This document shows positions 1 through 9,289 of a stretch of DNA of 35,946 nt, in pieces. The position numbers and the translations under genes were made by a program. This DNA comes from Sedimentisphaerales bacterium. Its GTDB lineage: Bacteria; Planctomycetota; Phycisphaerae; Sedimentisphaerales; Anaerobacaceae. The stretch is taken from NCBI GenBank assembly GCA_016931715.1, contig JAFGEF010000063.1, forward strand, positions 1-35,946. The letters run 5' to 3'. Under the pieces are notes generated by a model, which saw only the letters and a program-made list of their open reading frames with translations, was not told the DNA's origin and made no database searches. The stretch's first letter is position 1. The number at the start of each line of letters is the position of its first letter.

Positions 1-881
1 GCGGGATTGACTTTGTTCTGTCCTTTATATTTTGGTGCGCTGCCGTGAGTTGCCTCGAAAATAGCGCCTTTTTCGCCGATGTTTGCGCCTGGCGCTACGC
101 CAAGTCCGCCTACCAGGCCGGCACATAAATCGCTGAGAATGTCACCGTATAGGTTTGGAAGCACAAGTACATCATAAAGCTCAGGTTTTTGGACTAATTG
201 CATGCACATGTTATCGACGATACGATCCTCGAATTCGATATCGGGATATTTTTTTGCGACCTGCCTGCTTACTTCGAGCCACAGGCCGTCTGAAAATTTC
301 ATAATATTCGCCTTGTGGACGCTTGTGACTTTTTTCCGTCCCATTTTGCGGGCGTAATCAAACGCGAAACGGACTATGCGTTCAGTTCCTTTGACAGAAA
401 TTGGTTTTATGCTGATACCTGTATCCGGACCAATTTTTTTCCTGCTGTGCTGATTTATCCAGTTTATCAGTTCGGTGGTATCATCTTTTCCTTTTTCAAA
501 TTCTATTCCTGCGTAAAGGTCTTCTGTATTTTCTCGCACGAGAACGAGGTCAATGTCGGAATACCTGCTGCGTACGCCTTCATAGCTTTTGCACGGCCGC
601 AGACATGCGTAAAGTTCGAGAGTCTGACGCAGGTGCACGTTTATACTCCTGAAGCCTGTTCCAACAGGAGTAGTAATCGGGGCTTTCAGGCCGATTCCGG
701 TTTTCTTTAATGATTCAAGCGTAGAATCCGGCAGGGGAGTGCCTGTTCGTTCCATTACTTCTGTGCCTGCTTCGGCCATAATCCAGTTAATGCCTGCTCC
801 GGTTGCATCTATGCATCTTCGTGCTGCTTCCGCGATTTCCGGCCCTATGCCGTCACCTGTTATTAATGTTACGTCTGTCAT
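1..881 (-). CDS. icd: NAD-type isocitrate dehydrogenase, 3' end cut by window edge
   Basis: Oxidative decarboxylation of isocitrate to 2-oxoglutarate in the TCA cycle, cytoplasmic. I translated the minus strand from the ATG at 881, which has AGGAG about 9 bases upstream. The frame stays open for about 293 codons to the window edge. Visible family features are the N-terminal [12 protein letters not shown] nucleotide-binding start, the substrate-binding stretch [28 protein letters not shown], and near the edge [19 protein letters not shown] followed by [12 protein letters not shown]. The last motifs are shared with isopropylmalate dehydrogenase, but the SINV..R substrate loop and the THGSAPKY form favour isocitrate dehydrogenase, probably NAD-dependent. 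The C-terminus lies outside the window, so full length cannot be judged. It is divergent from the alkaline phosphatase gene. Ordinary core metabolism, no oddities in what is visible. Confidence 0.9.
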   Translation of the reverse strand, partial: MTDVTLITGDGIGPEIAEAARRCIDATGAGINWIMAEAGTEVMERTGTPLPDSTLESLKKTGIGLKAPITTPVGTGFRSINVHLRQTLELYACLRPCKSYEGVRSRYSDIDLVLVRENTEDLYAGIEFEKGKDDTTELINWINQHSRKKIGPDTGISIKPISVKGTERIVRFAFDYARKMGRKKVTSVHKANIMKFSDGLWLEVSRQVAKKYPDIEFEDRIVDNMCMQLVQKPELYDVLVLPNLYGDILSDLCAGLVGGLGVAPGANIGEKGAIFEATHGSAPKYKGQNKVNP

Positions 882-966
882 TCAAAAATACTCCTGATTA
901 AATAAAAACGTTAGCTTATATGATAATTTGGGTGATGTCAAGGTTACGGCTGTTAATTTTATGAAC

Positions 967-981
967 TATCAAAGGTTGATA
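967..981. promoter_or_regulatory. Inverted repeat in divergent promoter region, possible operator
   Basis: A 6-bp perfect inverted repeat (TATCAA, 3-base spacer, TTGATA) lies in the AT-rich region between the divergent icd and alkaline phosphatase genes. The half-site TTGATA occurs again at 991-996. Position and symmetry suggest a repressor or activator site, but the sequence does not match a Pho box I can recognise and no regulator is implied. Confidence 0.25.
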
Positions 982-1138
982 AACGTAAAGTTTGATAATA
1001 TGTTTATTTGTTTAAAATACAATACAAGAGATCAATACTCGATTCCAAAATATTGTCTTTTTTTCATTTTTTTATTATAATGGCTGCATATACTTATGCA
1101 TATGCCTGTAATAAGATTATAGCTTAAAGGAGATTAGA

Positions 1139-2683
1139 ATGAAGTTGTTTTTACATTATTTAAGAGCGGTTTTATTTTGTGTATCAGTTGCAGCTATTAT
1201 TGTATCAGGCTCCTATGCTTCGGATTCAGCTTCACAACAGAATGAAGTCAAGTATGTGTTTTATTTCATTGGTGATGGAATGGCAACTATACAAATCCGT
1301 GCGGCTGAGGCATATCTGGCTTCACTAGCGGAAGGATACAATGATAGTAAGGTAGGTACAAAATTGACCGAAAATCTGAAATTCAGCAATTTGCCCGCTT
1401 ACGGTATGGCAACGACATATGCCGCTGACAGGTTTATAACAGATTCTGCTGCCGCTGGTACAGCACTTGCCTGTGGTGAAAAAACTGCCTGCGGTGTGGT
1501 TAGTTTGAGTACGAATCGGCAGAAAAGATTGACTACTATTGCCGAACTGGCTAAAAACAAAGGGATGAAGGTCGGTATCGTCACAAGTGTATCTATCGAC
1601 CATGCTACACCTGCTGTATTTTATGCTCATCAGATTTCAAGAGACAACTATTATGATATTGGTTTGCAGCTTGCCAATAGTAATTTCGATTATTATGCGG
1701 GCGGTGCGTTGAAACAGCCCAAACCAAGGCAAATAAGAGGTCGAAGAGGTGCACCAGCCGATGCAAATGCTGTTACAAAGGATTCCTATGAAATAGCTGT
1801 GGATAATGGTTTCAGGATTGTAACTTCAAAAGAAGAATTAAGTAATTGCAAGCCGGGGGAAAGAATTATTGCGTATAATAAGGCTGAGGAAAGCATGCAG
1901 GAACTTCATTATGAAATTGACAGACCTGATAACTGTATGTCTCTGGCTGAATTTACAGAAAATGGCATTAGGCTGTTAGATAACGACAAAGGTTTTTTCT
2001 TGATGGTTGAAGGAGGTAAAATTGACTGGGCATGTCACGCAAATGATGCTATGACTTCCATTAGTGATACCATTGCTCTTGATAAAGCAGTTGAGGTTGC
2101 TCTTAAATTTTATGAAAAGCATCCTGATAAAACATTAATTGTTGTTGCCGCAGACCATGAAACAGGCGGAATGACGATGGGATTTGCTACAACCCAGTAT
2201 TCTACGGCTTTTGAGGTTTTGAAAAATCAGAAAATGAGTTATGAATATTTTGACGATAATGTCTGGTCTAAATACTCTTCAGATACATGGAACGGCGTTA
2301 AAGATAATATTCCCGATAACCTTAAAACTGATATTAACGACTGTTTCGGTCTGGTATATGACAAACTCAATCCCTTTGAGAAAAAACTTCTGGAAGACGC
2401 TTATGATAAAAGCATGGCAAAGGAAAAGAAAATTAAACTCGTAGTAAGCGGATTTCAGCAGCAGGATGAATTGTGGTACGGGACATACAATCCAATAAGT
2501 GTCTCCCTTACTCATATGCTTAATAACAAAGCAGGTATCGCCTGGACATCCTATGCACATACTGGTGCTCCGATAGAAGTGCATGTTATTGGTATTGGTT
2601 GTGAAAGTTTCAATGGTTTTTATGATAATACCGATATTCCCAGGAAGATGGCATCTATAATGGGAATCGAATTGAAGAATTGA
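1139..2683 (+). CDS. phoA: Alkaline phosphatase (PhoA family), secreted
   Basis: Phosphate-monoester hydrolase expected in the periplasm, scavenging phosphate. 514 residues. Residues 1-27 form a signal peptide (KLFLHYLRAVLFCVSVAAIIVS, then SYA). Metal and catalytic motifs are in the family order: YFIGDGM (Asp46, metal), TDSAAAGTA (Ser103 nucleophile), GKIDWACHANDA (metal-binding Asp/His), AADHETGGMTMG (Asp-His metal pair) and SYAHTGAPIEV (His near the C-terminus). This is the DW..HAND form seen in Gram-positive PhoA rather than the E. coli form. Start is the ATG preceded by AAGGAGATTAGA. It stands alone on the plus strand and is followed by an intrinsic terminator. A PhoB box could not be identified, so phosphate control is only a family-based expectation. 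Length and motifs are complete. Confidence 0.93.
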   Translation: MKLFLHYLRAVLFCVSVAAIIVSGSYASDSASQQNEVKYVFYFIGDGMATIQIRAAEAYLASLAEGYNDSKVGTKLTENLKFSNLPAYGMATTYAADRFITDSAAAGTALACGEKTACGVVSLSTNRQKRLTTIAELAKNKGMKVGIVTSVSIDHATPAVFYAHQISRDNYYDIGLQLANSNFDYYAGGALKQPKPRQIRGRRGAPADANAVTKDSYEIAVDNGFRIVTSKEELSNCKPGERIIAYNKAEESMQELHYEIDRPDNCMSLAEFTENGIRLLDNDKGFFLMVEGGKIDWACHANDAMTSISDTIALDKAVEVALKFYEKHPDKTLIVVAADHETGGMTMGFATTQYSTAFEVLKNQKMSYEYFDDNVWSKYSSDTWNGVKDNIPDNLKTDINDCFGLVYDKLNPFEKKLLEDAYDKSMAKEKKIKLVVSGFQQQDELWYGTYNPISVSLTHMLNNKAGIAWTSYAHTGAPIEVHVIGIGCESFNGFYDNTDIPRKMASIMGIELKN

Positions 2684-2735
2684 TTGAAAGTGCTATTAAG
2701 GACGAGTCGTTGCTTTGCTCAGCACAATCAAATAT

Positions 2736-2767
2736 AGGCGTCAAATTTGAACGCCTGTTCTTTTTTG
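2736..2767 (+). terminator. Intrinsic terminator after alkaline phosphatase
   Basis: The stem AGGCGT/ACGCCT with a short AT-rich loop is followed by GTTCTTTTTT. It lies 53 bases past the phosphatase stop. It overlaps a possible TTG start (2747) of the next frame, which argues that the next gene begins at the ATG at 2780. Confidence 0.7.
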
Positions 2768-2779
2768 GAATTTAAGGAT

Positions 2780-3928
2780 ATGGAAATCTGGTACAGGCAG
2801 AAAAGAGACTTTCATTTAGTTGCATTATTTGCGGCTTTGTCTGTCATACTGTATTTTATCCCGAGCGGATTCGAGCAAATAGCTGATGATAAGTCACATC
2901 TCGCGAAAGCGAAAGTCAGTTCTGTTGATAATTCAAGTCTCAGGCAAAGCCTGTTGATTAAAACAGGCAGTCAGAATGTGAGGGTTGAAATACTTTCAGG
3001 AAAGTATAAAGGACAGGAAGTCGGGGTTACAAATTCACTGATAGGGAAAATGGAGCTTGATGAAATTTATGTTGAGGGAGAAAAAATATTAATCGAGTTC
3101 AACGTTGTAGATGGCAAACCTTTCTGGGCAGCGGCAAGAGGAAAATATAGAATTGATTTAGAGCTTTTACTGGTTGCCATGTTTGCGATGTTACTTTTAT
3201 TTGTAGCTGGCTGGACAGGTTTGAAAGCACTGCTTTCTTTTATTTTTTCAGCTATGATGATATGGAAAGTTATGTTGCCTTTGTTTTTAAGGGGCTATAA
3301 TCCGATTTTATTAGCAGTTGCAGTTGTGTCAATTCTGACGGCGGCAATTATTTTTCTTGTGGCAGGACTCACAAAAAAAGGAGCAGTTGCGTTTTTGGGA
3401 GCATTTTCGGGTTTGCTTTTGACCTGTGTCCTCGCACAGATTTTCACACAAGGATTAAAAATTCATGGTGCAGTTCTTACTTTTGCTGAAACTCTTTTAT
3501 ATTCAGGATTTTACAACCTTAGTCTGACTAAAATATTTATTGCCGGGATTTTTTTGTCATCTTCTGGTGCGGTCATGGACATGGCTATGGATATTTCTGC
3601 GGCTATGGATGAGATAAAGCATAAAAAGCCGGATATTGAGAAAATTGAACACATTCGCTCTGGCTTGCGTGTCGGACGCTCAGTAATAGGAACGATGACG
3701 ACAACTTTGCTTCTGGCATATTCCGGTAGTTATATGTGTATGTTGATGCTTTTTATTTCTCAGGCTATGCCTTTTCGCAGTTTAGCAAATCTTAACTATG
3801 TTGCAGCAGAGATTCTTAATACGCTTGTTGGCAGTTTCGGTTTGGTTACTGTTGCTCCGTTTACTGCTATTGCCGGTGGTATTGTTTTCGGTTGGAAAAG
3901 AAAATCAATAAAAAGCAAAGATACTTGA
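2780..3928 (+). CDS. YibE/F family integral membrane protein
   Basis: YibE/F-type (PF07907-like) polytopic inner-membrane protein; the molecular function of the family is not firmly known. About 382 residues from the ATG at 2780. Features in order: an N-terminal membrane helix (LVALFAALSVILYFIPSG); a soluble domain of about 100 residues holding RVEILSGKYKGQEV, typical of the family; then about seven further hydrophobic helices with the signatures GLKALLSFIFSAMMIWKV, DMAMDISAAMDE and RVGRSVIGTMTTTLLLAYSG. An in-frame TTG at 2747 would sit inside the phosphatase terminator, so the ATG is preferred although its ribosome site (AAGGA, only one base away) is poor. Standalone gene, no partner on either side suggests a role. 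Confidence 0.85.
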   Translation: MEIWYRQKRDFHLVALFAALSVILYFIPSGFEQIADDKSHLAKAKVSSVDNSSLRQSLLIKTGSQNVRVEILSGKYKGQEVGVTNSLIGKMELDEIYVEGEKILIEFNVVDGKPFWAAARGKYRIDLELLLVAMFAMLLLFVAGWTGLKALLSFIFSAMMIWKVMLPLFLRGYNPILLAVAVVSILTAAIIFLVAGLTKKGAVAFLGAFSGLLLTCVLAQIFTQGLKIHGAVLTFAETLLYSGFYNLSLTKIFIAGIFLSSSGAVMDMAMDISAAMDEIKHKKPDIEKIEHIRSGLRVGRSVIGTMTTTLLLAYSGSYMCMLMLFISQAMPFRSLANLNYVAAEILNTLVGSFGLVTVAPFTAIAGGIVFGWKRKSIKSKDT

Positions 3929-4147
3929 GAGATATATAGCAAAAATTGGGGATGAACAGTTTTTTTAACTCAAATCGCAGCTTAAAAAGGCCGATTAATA
4001 ATATAATGCCCTATAATACAAGATGACTAACGTAACTTCTTATAATCAAAAGACTTATACTATTTTGCGGGTTTTTTCTTCTTTAAAAATGCATTATATG
4101 GTATAATTAAGCTTGTAAGTTAAAAATATTTATAAAGGATGAAGAAG

Positions 4148-5785
4148 ATGAAAAGAGCAATTTTCTTATTGCTAATCGCAATAAATTCAGCATGGGCAAT
4201 CGAAACCCCCTTCAATAGCGGCGTTAATGTTACAGGGTGGTTCCAAAGTCAAAGTGCAGGGCAAATTCAGTTTACAAAATATACAAAGCAGGACCTTGTC
4301 AATATAAAATATATGGGCTGCGATGTGGTTCGGCTTCCTATTAATCTTCATGCCATGACAAGCGGCTCGCCAGGTTATACAATCGATCCGTTATTGTTCA
4401 CTTTACTCGACCATGTTGTCGATTGGGCGGAGGAACTTGACCTGTACCTGATTCTTGATAATCACTCGTTTGATCCTGATGTAGCTACACCGGCAAATAT
4501 TGGTGATATTCTTGTGCCGGTCTGGACCCAGATGGCTCAGCATTACAAAAATCGTTCTAATCTTGTTTGTTACGAAATTCTTAATGAGCCGCACGGCATT
4601 TCAGATCAGGACTGGAACAATATACAGCAGACCGTTATCGATGCAATTCGTGCTGTGGATTCTGTTCATTCAATAATTGTCGGGCCTGCTAATTTTAATA
4701 GTTATAAAAACCTTGATGCAATGCCCTCGTACACAGATGACAACCTGATTTATACATTCCATTTTTATGATCCGTTCATTTTTACTCATCAGGGAACAAC
4801 CTGGACAGATCCCTCGATGGAATCGGTTGTAAATATTCCATTTCCGCATTCTTATTCCAAAATGCCCGGAATGCCATCCCAATACTCTGGTACATGGATA
4901 GAAGATGCATATAACAATTATTCCTCCGATGGGCAAGCCTGGGAAATCTACGAATCAATGCAAATCATCGCAGATTTTAAGGATTATAGGCATGTTCCTG
5001 TATTCTGCGGCGAGTTTGGTGTATATAAACAAAATGCAATAGATGCACATCGTAATATCTGGTATTTTCTGGTAAGAATGTTTTTAGATTACTATGGCGT
5101 CTCATGGACAACATGGGAATATAAAGGCGACTTTGGTCTTTTCGAAAAAGATACATACGAGTTGTTCAATTCTGATTTGAATGTGCCTCTGGTTAAGCTG
5201 CTCGGATTTTATGCACCTGAACAATGGGATTATTACAAGTTGCCTGATATGTCTGGTTTTGATATTTATACAGATTATGTCGGGACAAACATTATCGAAT
5301 CCAGCGGCTTGAACCTGGATAAACTGGATTATTATTCGGAGAACAGCCCGGCTGATGCGAACTTCTGCATTCATTTTACAGGTGTGGACCAGTATGGTAA
5401 AGTTTCTTTGCGTTTCGTACCTGTCAAAGACCTTTCATACCTCAAATCAGGAAATTATAAGATTGATTTCTATGTTCGCTCTAATGACCCAAGTACAGAG
5501 TTTGACATTCGGTTTGTAGATACTAAAACAGGCTGGTATAACGACCACCCATGGCGCATGCGATACAAAATTGATAATAGTATTGCTGTCTGGGATGGCA
5601 ATTGGAATCATATTAGTATTCCTCTGAAAAACTTCACAGAACATGGCTCATATGATGACGGCTGGTATGACCCCGTCGGAGCTTTTAGCTGGTACAACAT
5701 AGAGCTTTTCGAGATTGTCGCAGAATATGGCGATCTTATCGGAACAGATTTGTATTTTGATAATATCAGCATAGTTGCTCCGTGA
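4148..5785 (+). CDS. Secreted glycoside hydrolase family 5 (endoglucanase-like) with C-terminal accessory domain
   Basis: Probable beta-1,4-glucan or mannan endo-hydrolase, exported. The signal peptide is KRAIFLLLIAINSAWA, with cleavage before IETPF. The catalytic (beta/alpha)8 domain spans roughly residues 20-355. GVNVTGWF opens it, DVVRLPIN gives the conserved Arg, the acid/base Glu is in YEILNEPHG (about residue 147) and the nucleophile Glu is in VFCGEFGVY (about 289), with TFHFYDP between. The C-terminal 170 residues form a beta-rich jelly-roll-like domain (VSLRFVPVKDL, KIDFYVRSND, FDNISI) resembling CBM4/11-type carbohydrate-binding modules, but I cannot name its family. Of two ATGs (4139 and 4148), the second lies 8 bases from AAAGGA and is the better start; the first would overlap that site. 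Exact substrate cannot be read from sequence. Confidence 0.88.
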   Translation: MKRAIFLLLIAINSAWAIETPFNSGVNVTGWFQSQSAGQIQFTKYTKQDLVNIKYMGCDVVRLPINLHAMTSGSPGYTIDPLLFTLLDHVVDWAEELDLYLILDNHSFDPDVATPANIGDILVPVWTQMAQHYKNRSNLVCYEILNEPHGISDQDWNNIQQTVIDAIRAVDSVHSIIVGPANFNSYKNLDAMPSYTDDNLIYTFHFYDPFIFTHQGTTWTDPSMESVVNIPFPHSYSKMPGMPSQYSGTWIEDAYNNYSSDGQAWEIYESMQIIADFKDYRHVPVFCGEFGVYKQNAIDAHRNIWYFLVRMFLDYYGVSWTTWEYKGDFGLFEKDTYELFNSDLNVPLVKLLGFYAPEQWDYYKLPDMSGFDIYTDYVGTNIIESSGLNLDKLDYYSENSPADANFCIHFTGVDQYGKVSLRFVPVKDLSYLKSGNYKIDFYVRSNDPSTEFDIRFVDTKTGWYNDHPWRMRYKIDNSIAVWDGNWNHISIPLKNFTEHGSYDDGWYDPVGAFSWYNIELFEIVAEYGDLIGTDLYFDNISIVAP

Positions 5786-5977
5786 TCATAAAATCATACA
5801 GGACAGCTTTAGAATTTCTGTTGTTCAAAAAATTGGCTGATTCGCGATTTTCTATCGTGCATAATATCGTTTCTTCGCCCATATTTTCCGTAACTTTTTT
5901 TGCTTTAATTGCCTTTTATTTATAGAAAAGTGAATACAAACAGCTATGATAAAGGCATGATTTAAGGAGTATTTACG

Positions 5978-6286
5978 ATGAAACGCTTATTTTCGATAAT
6001 TTTAGTTATGCTGATTGCGATAATGTTTTCCGGATGTGTTATAGTTGATGCACATTACCATCGCGGGCATGGTTATCGCAGCGGCGTAGTAGTAACCAAT
6101 TATCCGCCTCCACCGCCGGTATATCCGGTATATGTTGTTCGTCCTCCTATATCTGTACCGCCGCCTTATATAATATATGACGTCAGGCGGCCATTACCTC
6201 CGCGGGACCACAGACCGCCCGCTCCGCCATCCAGTCAACGAAGCAGCCCGCCGAGACCGGAAGCAAGACGCGACCTGCGCAGATAA
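5978..6286 (+). CDS. Small proline-rich lipoprotein
   Basis: 102 residues. The lipoprotein signal MKRLFSIILVMLIAIMFSGC contains the lipobox FSGC, so Cys20 should be lipidated. The mature part is rich in Pro, His, Tyr and Arg (PPPPPVYPVYVV, RDHRPPAPP) and looks disordered. It is preceded by AAGGAG 10 bases from the ATG. No conserved domain recognised; such Pro-rich lipoproteins are often cell-wall or outer-membrane spacers, which is only a guess. It is alone between the GH5 gene and a 640-base gap. Confidence 0.72.
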   Translation: MKRLFSIILVMLIAIMFSGCVIVDAHYHRGHGYRSGVVVTNYPPPPPVYPVYVVRPPISVPPPYIIYDVRRPLPPRDHRPPAPPSSQRSSPPRPEARRDLRR

Positions 6287-6929
6287 CCGCACCTTGCGTT
6301 TTACTTAAATTATATTCGTGTCTCATGGAATACTTCCTATTTTGACATTATTCATGTTCTCGGTAACATGTCTTTAATATCTTTCATTTCACCTGAAGTG
6401 GCTTTTGTACGTCGTTCTATTATCCGTAATCTTCTTGTATTTTATGCGCGTATTTATATATTTATAAGTTATAACATGATTTCAAATATAGACTTACGTC
6501 ATTTTATTAACATTTAATTTTGATTATTTGAGATTGTTTAGTATTTAGGATTTAGAGTTTAGGATTTTGGTTGCGGCTCTGCCACGCTAAGTTTTATCGA
6601 TAACTTAATGATATATTAGGCAAATGGATTATACATTTTAAGCTTTTCCCTTATTTTCATATTTACTTTCATATGATACGTTGCTGTAAATTTTTACAGC
6701 ACAATATTGGCTTAAAGAAGGTTTTTTATATTTTTTTGCTTGAATGAGTGGTGTGTATAATTGATATGCAAAATTGTAAAAAGGAGACCAATACTTCCCA
6801 GGATTAGAATCGCTTAAATACAGGGATAAATTGCGATTAGAAAGGAGATGATTAGTGCGTAAATTTTTAGGAGTGTGTTATTAATCAATTGATGAATTTT
6901 CAAGGACTTAAAAATTAAGGAGAATTAAA
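6287..6929. other. 643-base intergenic region without a supported gene
   Basis: AT-rich. It contains the short repeated text TTTAGTATTTAGGATTTAGAGTTTAGGATTT at about 6538-6570 (tandem 9-10 base units), which resembles decayed dispersed repeats rather than coding sequence. Near the end a strong ribosome site (AAAGGAG, 6841-6847) precedes a nine-codon frame MRKFLGVCY starting at GTG 6855. It looks like a truncated signal peptide or a leader. No RNA gene recognised. Confidence 0.5.
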
Positions 6930-8273
6930 ATGAAAAAGACAGCAATATTATGCCTCATGGCATTAATGGTAACTTCGGTTCAAGCCGAACTTGTTGGTAT
7001 GTGGAACTTCGATTGGAATACATTTGACTTTAGCGGCTACGGTAACCATGGGATGATTTATGGAGATCCGGAATATGTGCCCGGTTATCATGGACAGGCT
7101 CTGGATTTTTATCCTGAGTATGCCGGGGACGACTTAGATGACGCTGTTTGGGCGGATGATTCACCAAGCTTGGATATTACCGATGAAATAACTGTGGAAG
7201 GTTATATATACCTTTATTCACTTGGTCAGCCAGCTACTATAGCTGGAAAATGGCTTGACCTTGATGGTAATGATGAACGTGGCTATCTTCTGACAATCAA
7301 AACTGATGGAACTCCAAGATTTTATATCTCACATGAGGGTGAATTATTTCCCTTCGCAGAAGGGGCACCCATTAATACAGGGCAGACTTATCACATTGCG
7401 GGAACTTTTGATGGCGAATATATCCGAATTTATGTTAACGGATCTCTTGCAGGAGAAACTTATTCACCTGGAGCTATCTATGAGAATGATGTGCCATTGA
7501 TCATTGGGGCAAATTTGGGTTATGGGGGTTCTGACGTCAAGTTTACAGATGGTATTATTGACGAAGTACGCATCTGGAACGAAGCTCTTGGTGAAGATGC
7601 GTTTGAGCAAAGTATTGTTTCATTGACACCAGAATGTGACCTTAATCCTGTAGGTACAGAACATACTGTTGTAGCGGAAGTAGAAGATGAAGCTGATGGT
7701 GTACCGGTAAGATTTACAGTACTTAGGAAATGGGGCTGGATGTGGATACCTTGGCTTTCAGAAATTGTTTATACTGAAGATGGTTTTGCAGAATTTACTT
7801 ACACAAGTGAATACAGCGGCTTGGATAAAATTTTTGTTAATGTCGTGGGTCGTCCATGGGAGAATATGTGTGCTTACAAGTACTGGCTATTAACATGGGT
7901 CACTGGAGGCGGAACCATTAAAGATGGCAAGAAACCATTATATAATATTTCGGGTAATGTCGGCTATTGTGAAGGTGAAGGAGTAGTTGGCAATATTACG
8001 ATACAGGATCATGCCAATAATGTCACATATCATATTAATGAGTTTACATCTCTTGATTTTGAGGGACCTTCAGCTGAATCACCATATGCCCCATGGAACA
8101 CTGCGATTATTGAAGGAGTTGACCGTGATGGTTGGAATTTCGGTATTACGATTAAAGATTTGGGTGAACCGGGATCAGGGATTGACACAATTTCTGTAAA
8201 TAGTTGTACCACTGTTAGCTTTATTGAGCGTTGCATTGATAGTGGGAATTATCAGGTACATTGTGATTGGTAG
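6930..8273 (+). CDS. Secreted LamG-domain protein with Ig-like and C-terminal beta domains
   Basis: 447 residues. Signal peptide MKKTAILCLMALMVTSVQA. Residues about 20-220 are a LamG/concanavalin-like jelly roll: the start LVGMWNFD, DFSGYGNHGMIYGD and GQALDFYPE, then EGYIYLY, YHIAGTFDG, IRIYVNGSLAGE and the end GIIDEVRIWNEAL. About 225-315 is an Ig-like/Big-type segment (SLTPECDLNPVGTEHTVVAEV). The last 110 residues (YNISGNVGYCEGEGVVGNITIQD) resemble a small beta domain that follows anchor modules in other secreted proteins. Likely surface-exposed or secreted and possibly carbohydrate-binding; no catalytic motif seen. Good ribosome site (AAGGAG, 7 bases). A terminator follows. Confidence 0.85.
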   Translation: MKKTAILCLMALMVTSVQAELVGMWNFDWNTFDFSGYGNHGMIYGDPEYVPGYHGQALDFYPEYAGDDLDDAVWADDSPSLDITDEITVEGYIYLYSLGQPATIAGKWLDLDGNDERGYLLTIKTDGTPRFYISHEGELFPFAEGAPINTGQTYHIAGTFDGEYIRIYVNGSLAGETYSPGAIYENDVPLIIGANLGYGGSDVKFTDGIIDEVRIWNEALGEDAFEQSIVSLTPECDLNPVGTEHTVVAEVEDEADGVPVRFTVLRKWGWMWIPWLSEIVYTEDGFAEFTYTSEYSGLDKIFVNVVGRPWENMCAYKYWLLTWVTGGGTIKDGKKPLYNISGNVGYCEGEGVVGNITIQDHANNVTYHINEFTSLDFEGPSAESPYAPWNTAIIEGVDRDGWNFGITIKDLGEPGSGIDTISVNSCTTVSFIERCIDSGNYQVHCDW

Positions 8274-8318
8274 GATATTAAATCAATGTAGCTTGATATG
8301 AAACGTAATTGAAAACAA

Positions 8319-8350
8319 GGGCTGTGAGAATTAAACTTGCAGCTCTTTTT
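8319..8350 (+). terminator. Intrinsic terminator after LamG protein
   Basis: A ten-pair stem with wobble pairs, GGGCTGTGAG/CTTGCAGCTC, and a seven-base AT loop is followed by TTTTTTATT, 46 bases past the stop. A closely similar hairpin terminates the gene at 32371-32748. Confidence 0.75.
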
Positions 8351-8499
8351 TATTGATAAAATGCAGGGTGAATTTGAGTAAAATAAATTTTAAAATTTCT
8401 TTAAAAATACGTAGTTTCCACAATAGACTTAATGCAGGCATTTTCCTATAATATATTACTGAATTACAGGCTGTTGAAACGGAGTTCAGCGGCTTATTG

Positions 8500-8546
8500 A
8501 GCCCCTGTTAGCTACTTTCCCTCAAGCTAAAATTTACACAGGGGCT
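8500..8546 (+). terminator. Strong two-part hairpin followed by T-run
   Basis: Outer stem AGCCCCTGT/ACAGGGGCT with an inner stem TAGCT/AGCTA, then TTTTA. It is too far from the LamG stop to be its main terminator. It may end an unannotated RNA, or be a remnant of a lost gene's terminator. Confidence 0.5.
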
Positions 8547-8642
8547 TTTATAAAATCACTTTTTTCCCTGTTAGTCTCATTTTTTTCGTTTCCTATTTAT
8601 ATCATATTTCCTATATAGGAAACTTGCTCATTTCAGGAAATA

Positions 8643-8778
8643 TGCTGTTATAAAGCTGAAAAATGAGGTTTAGTATCGTCTTGATGCGGTTTTGGCTGGT
8701 TTGGTGTGATAAAAAAAAAATAACACAGTGCGTCGATAGGGTGGTCATATACGACGCATCTGCGTTATGCAATCTATA
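8643..8778 (-). pseudogene. Remnant of a terminase large subunit gene (frameshifted, internally deleted)
   Basis: Read on the minus strand this encodes VYDHPIDALCYFFF, then after a one-base shift HTKPAKTASRRY and a stop at 8670-8672. The intact terminase at 11853-13373 ends VYDHPIDALRYFFINHTKSAKAASRRY. The shift lies in a run of ten A. The region just upstream (8756-8778) matches a different part of the same gene, DCITQMRR, so about 570 bases of the internal sequence are missing. Homology continues some 25 bases past the stop (TGCTGTT...ATGAGG). This is clearly a broken paralogous copy. Confidence 0.85.
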
Positions 8779-8845
8779 ATCTTAAAACTAAATAGCATCA
8801 TCACCTGGATAGATTCGTTTATTACGTCCCTGCGTTTCTGAGCAG

Positions 8846-9256
8846 TTAGTATTCGACCGCGGCCGGCAGTTTCTTAGCCTGTTCAATCCAATCCTTTACC
8901 ACAGCCTCCGTAGGCACAACGCGGGTGAGTTTCCTGGCTTCTTTCACTTCTGTCATTTTTTTGACCAGGTTGGCCGGGATGCGGTGCTTTAATTCTTTTA
9001 CCGTATCAACTCCAGAAGCTTCCAGCAGTTCAGAGAATTCTGAGCCGACACCTTTGATTCGATAAAGATCGACCATATTTACCCATTTAAGGATAAGCGA
9101 CTCACTTATGCCGGTCTTCTCGGCAAGTTCAGCGCGTCCCTTCTTTGTTTTCCCTGCAACCAGCAACTGATCAGTGTTATTCACACCTGCATTGCGAAGT
9201 TTTTCACCATAAGCCGGTCCAATTCCTTCAACATCTTCGATTTTATACTGTGCCAT
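8846..9256 (-). CDS. DUF4332 helix-hairpin-helix protein
   Basis: About 136 residues from the ATG at 9256, with GGAG 8 bases upstream; an in-frame TTG at 9262 is less likely. Two helix-hairpin-helix repeats are visible: IEDVEGIGPAYGEKLRNAGV near residue 5 and LYRIKGVGSEFSELLEASGV near residue 65, each followed by a helical hairpin (TDQLLVAGKT; TVKELKHRIP). This pattern fits DUF4332, whose members are often predicted DNA- or RNA-binding proteins without a known pathway. It lies 34 bases downstream of mscL on the same strand and is probably cotranscribed. Confidence 0.82.
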   Translation of the reverse strand: MAQYKIEDVEGIGPAYGEKLRNAGVNNTDQLLVAGKTKKGRAELAEKTGISESLILKWVNMVDLYRIKGVGSEFSELLEASGVDTVKELKHRIPANLVKKMTEVKEARKLTRVVPTEAVVKDWIEQAKKLPAAVEY

Positions 9257-9289
9257 CTTCAAATCTCCTTATAATAAAAAATAAAAGTC

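Larger units (their letters stand above)
8274..8845. other. Gene-poor region with terminators and a terminase remnant
   Basis: 572 bases between the LamG gene (plus) and the DUF4332 gene (minus). It holds a terminator at 8319-8350, a second strong hairpin at 8500-8546, and a decayed copy of the terminase large-subunit 3' end at 8643-8778. No intact gene seen. Confidence 0.7.

Noticed and set aside
315..710. 131-residue plus-strand open frame
   Set aside because: It is antisense to the isocitrate dehydrogenase gene, whose motifs are clear, and has no ribosome site or recognisable domain.
8469..8481. Match between GGCTGTTGAAACG and the inverse complement of the window end (35932-35946)
   Set aside because: About a dozen bases only, with no inverted-repeat pair or transposase; could be an IS-end trace but too short to support.
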